A stretch of 64,000 nucleotides of DNA from Paramecium sonneborni. Its lineage: Eukaryota > Ciliophora > Oligohymenophorea > Peniculida > Parameciidae. The notes beneath the pieces are model-generated. The model was not told the origin of the DNA. It was given only the letters and a program-made list of their open reading frames with translations, and made no database searches. Within the stretch, counting starts at the first letter, position 1, and the number at the start of each line of letters is the position of its first letter. The DNA is taken from positions 14,578-78,577 of the forward strand of contig CAJJDN010000107.1 in the NCBI GenBank assembly GCA_905182985.1. The letters run 5' to 3'. Shown here in pieces: positions 62,240-64,000 of this stretch. The position numbers and the translations under genes were made by a program.

Positions 62240-64000
62240 TCATTTTTATGTAAATCCACTAGGTCTAGTTGAAGGTTTGGAAGTTGATTTTGCAGCATCA
62301 GTATATCTACGAACTCTTTTAAATTATTGCTATTATTATTATTATTGAGGAGTAAGTTCTCCAAATGATTGATTGGCTAATCTAAATTTAAAAAAATATT
62401 TAAAAAATTCATATACCTCACAGAAGTAGATGCATTCGGAGTCTTTTTAGATTACTGTTATACTAATTTTGGTATTGGTTTTTTGAGATATTTATTTGCA
62501 TAATCATTATTTTACATGAGATCATTAGTTTTTTCCTATTTCTGTTATTAAGTAAATTAAATAAAAATTGCTTCTTCCTATTGAATGAGTAAATTCTATT
62601 CTTCCTAGAAGTTTTCATTTTGCTATTATCTTTACTGAATTTGTTAGAACACTTCCCTTGCCAAAGATTATTAGGTTAATCCCTTAATATTTTTAATAAG
62701 GTTATATTCTATCGGTTCTAAATATTAATAGATTTGAGGCAAAGATTTGATTAATTGTATCTATACACTAGCAGCTTTATCAGTGCTATAAGAGATAATT
62801 TAGTTGAGCTATGAGGGGAATGAAGAATAATATATACATTAAGTTCTTAAAAGCGTTTCTTACTTATCAATGGTATCAAATTAGAAACCCAAAAAATATA
62901 TCGTACTCTCTTGTTATTGTTGCCTCTAAAGAACATTAAATTCATTGTGTCTTTGATCTTCATCTGGATCTCATAATCCTAACATACACTATAGAATTTT
63001 GCTAAACACTTCATTGATAAGAGATCCGAATCAATATTTTATTGCTCTTTATAGATTACTGGAAGAATGTATTGTTCAAAATGTTTTTTGTTTATTAAAT
63101 GCAGGAATTTATGTAGGAATTCTAAAAATAGTTAATTATATTAATAATTGCTTAGGCATTTTAAATAGACTTTTTGCAATTATTAATTGATTTCCTTGAA
63201 CTAAGTTTTCTATAATAATTATCATTAATATAATTACTAGCTTCTCCTGATTCTCTTCGTTGCCCTACAACAACCTATACATTTCAGGTAAATTGATGGC
63301 TAATATGCAATCAAGATCTTCACTCTAGATCACACACTCAAACAAATGCCACATTTTCTGTAACACATAACTGTACTTTAACATTTATGTACTTCAATTA
63401 CATCAAACTATTTCGAAATTTCATGCAATATTTTGCAAGCTAGCAATTTGTTCGAATGACTCTAATCCTATATTAAAATATCCGCATAGGGCATTAAAAT
63501 CTAAGTTGCATATGGTCCTTCATGCAGATGCAAGATTATTCCAGGTAAATTATATAAATACCATTTTCTAATATCATCATTTTGATGTTGTCCAAATTTC
63601 TAATATAAGAGAGTAAACTTATTCTTAAATTCATCATTAATCTAATCTTGAATTTGCACAAATGTCTCTCCGCAATACTGCAAAGCCACACTGAGCAATT
63701 CGATATTATTTGTAGATAAACAATCCATAAATATAGTGGTTCCTTTAATCTTTCTATTAAATATCATAATTACATTATAACTGTTTCTAGGTAATTTATG
63801 TTGAAATCTTAGGAATGTTTTAATCATACTTTTTTTGACATTAATTTAAGTGTCATATAATAGTTCATTAATTTTATCTATAAAATATTATTCCACTATT
63901 TCTCCTGATAGATTGCATATAAGACAAGTTAATAATTCATCAGCAACTAGTTCTCTTATCTCATGATCTGGATCGCAACACAATAAACGAGCTCTATCTA
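62240..64000 (-). CDS. HEAT-repeat protein, 5' end outside the window
   Basis: Reads in from the right edge. Repeated helical pairs are visible: CCDPDHEIRELVADELLTCL, IDKINELLYDTQINVKKSMI, TNNIELLSVALQYCGETFVQ, FKNKFTLLYQKFGQHQNDDI and RKWYLYNLPGIILHL. These resemble the HEAT arrays of PP2A/PP4 regulatory subunits, but I cannot fix the subfamily. The C-terminus has a Gln run (eight Gln, mostly TAA) and ends KRVRRYTDAAKSTSKPSTRP-S. An intron of 35 bases (GTATATGAATT...) lies before the last exon; other introns were not all mapped. Partial. Confidence 0.65.

Overview
The window looks like macronuclear DNA of a ciliate, most probably a Paramecium species. It is very AT-rich. TAA and TAG occur in frame throughout conserved proteins where glutamine is expected, and TGA is the only stop. 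Genes are packed on both strands with short spacers and are cut by tiny introns of about 20-31 bases. All gene models below were read by hand with the ciliate code. Standard-code open frames are mostly fragments or shadows. In most multi-exon genes listed with a residue count, the exons sum to whole codons after intron removal, which supports the splice choices.

Layout. 1-10,350: small unrecognised genes, a degenerate PHD-like gene and one assembly-type duplication. 10,351-15,421 (+): an NDUFAF3/Mth938-like protein, a WD40 protein, an MFSD1-like transporter and a TMEM181/Wntless-like membrane protein. 15,673-17,770 (-): ITFG1/TIP homologue. 18,044-19,090 (+): unknown. 19,287-22,842 (-): a selenocysteine thioredoxin reductase with a SECIS-like element, then a cytosolic carboxypeptidase (tubulin deglutamylase type). 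22,939-26,187 (+): a possible secreted protein and an OSCA/TMEM63-like channel. 26,354-29,065: a divergent pair, 2-Cys peroxiredoxin (-) and glutathione-reductase-like flavoprotein (+). 29,351-34,612 (-): a very large cysteine-rich membrane protein. 34,098-36,502: a second exact duplication around a single N. 36,280-40,381 (+): coiled-coil, EF-hand and A20/AN1 proteins. 40,952-43,275 (-): GSK3 kinase and a ciliary inner-junction-like protein. 43,537-44,057 (+): ribosomal protein uS13/RPS18. 44,212-55,577 (-): DUF1761 protein, insulysin-type M16 peptidase, coiled-coil and low-complexity proteins, an EF-hand/ankyrin/bromodomain protein and a cyclin-Y-like protein. 55,806-56,789 (+): methyltransferase. 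56,825-64,000 (-): unknown, B-box, low-complexity, SR/zinc-knuckle and HEAT-repeat proteins.

The standout is the thioredoxin reductase. Its last codons read Gly-Cys-TGA-Gly-TGA, the signature of a selenoprotein, in an organism whose only stop codon is TGA. A hairpin follows the stop closely, and a SECIS-like fold lies about 125 bases downstream of the Sec codon. With the peroxiredoxin and the reductase paralogue nearby, this forms a thiol-redox neighbourhood.

Two long exact direct repeats, each pair separated by one N, look like unmerged contig overlaps rather than biology.
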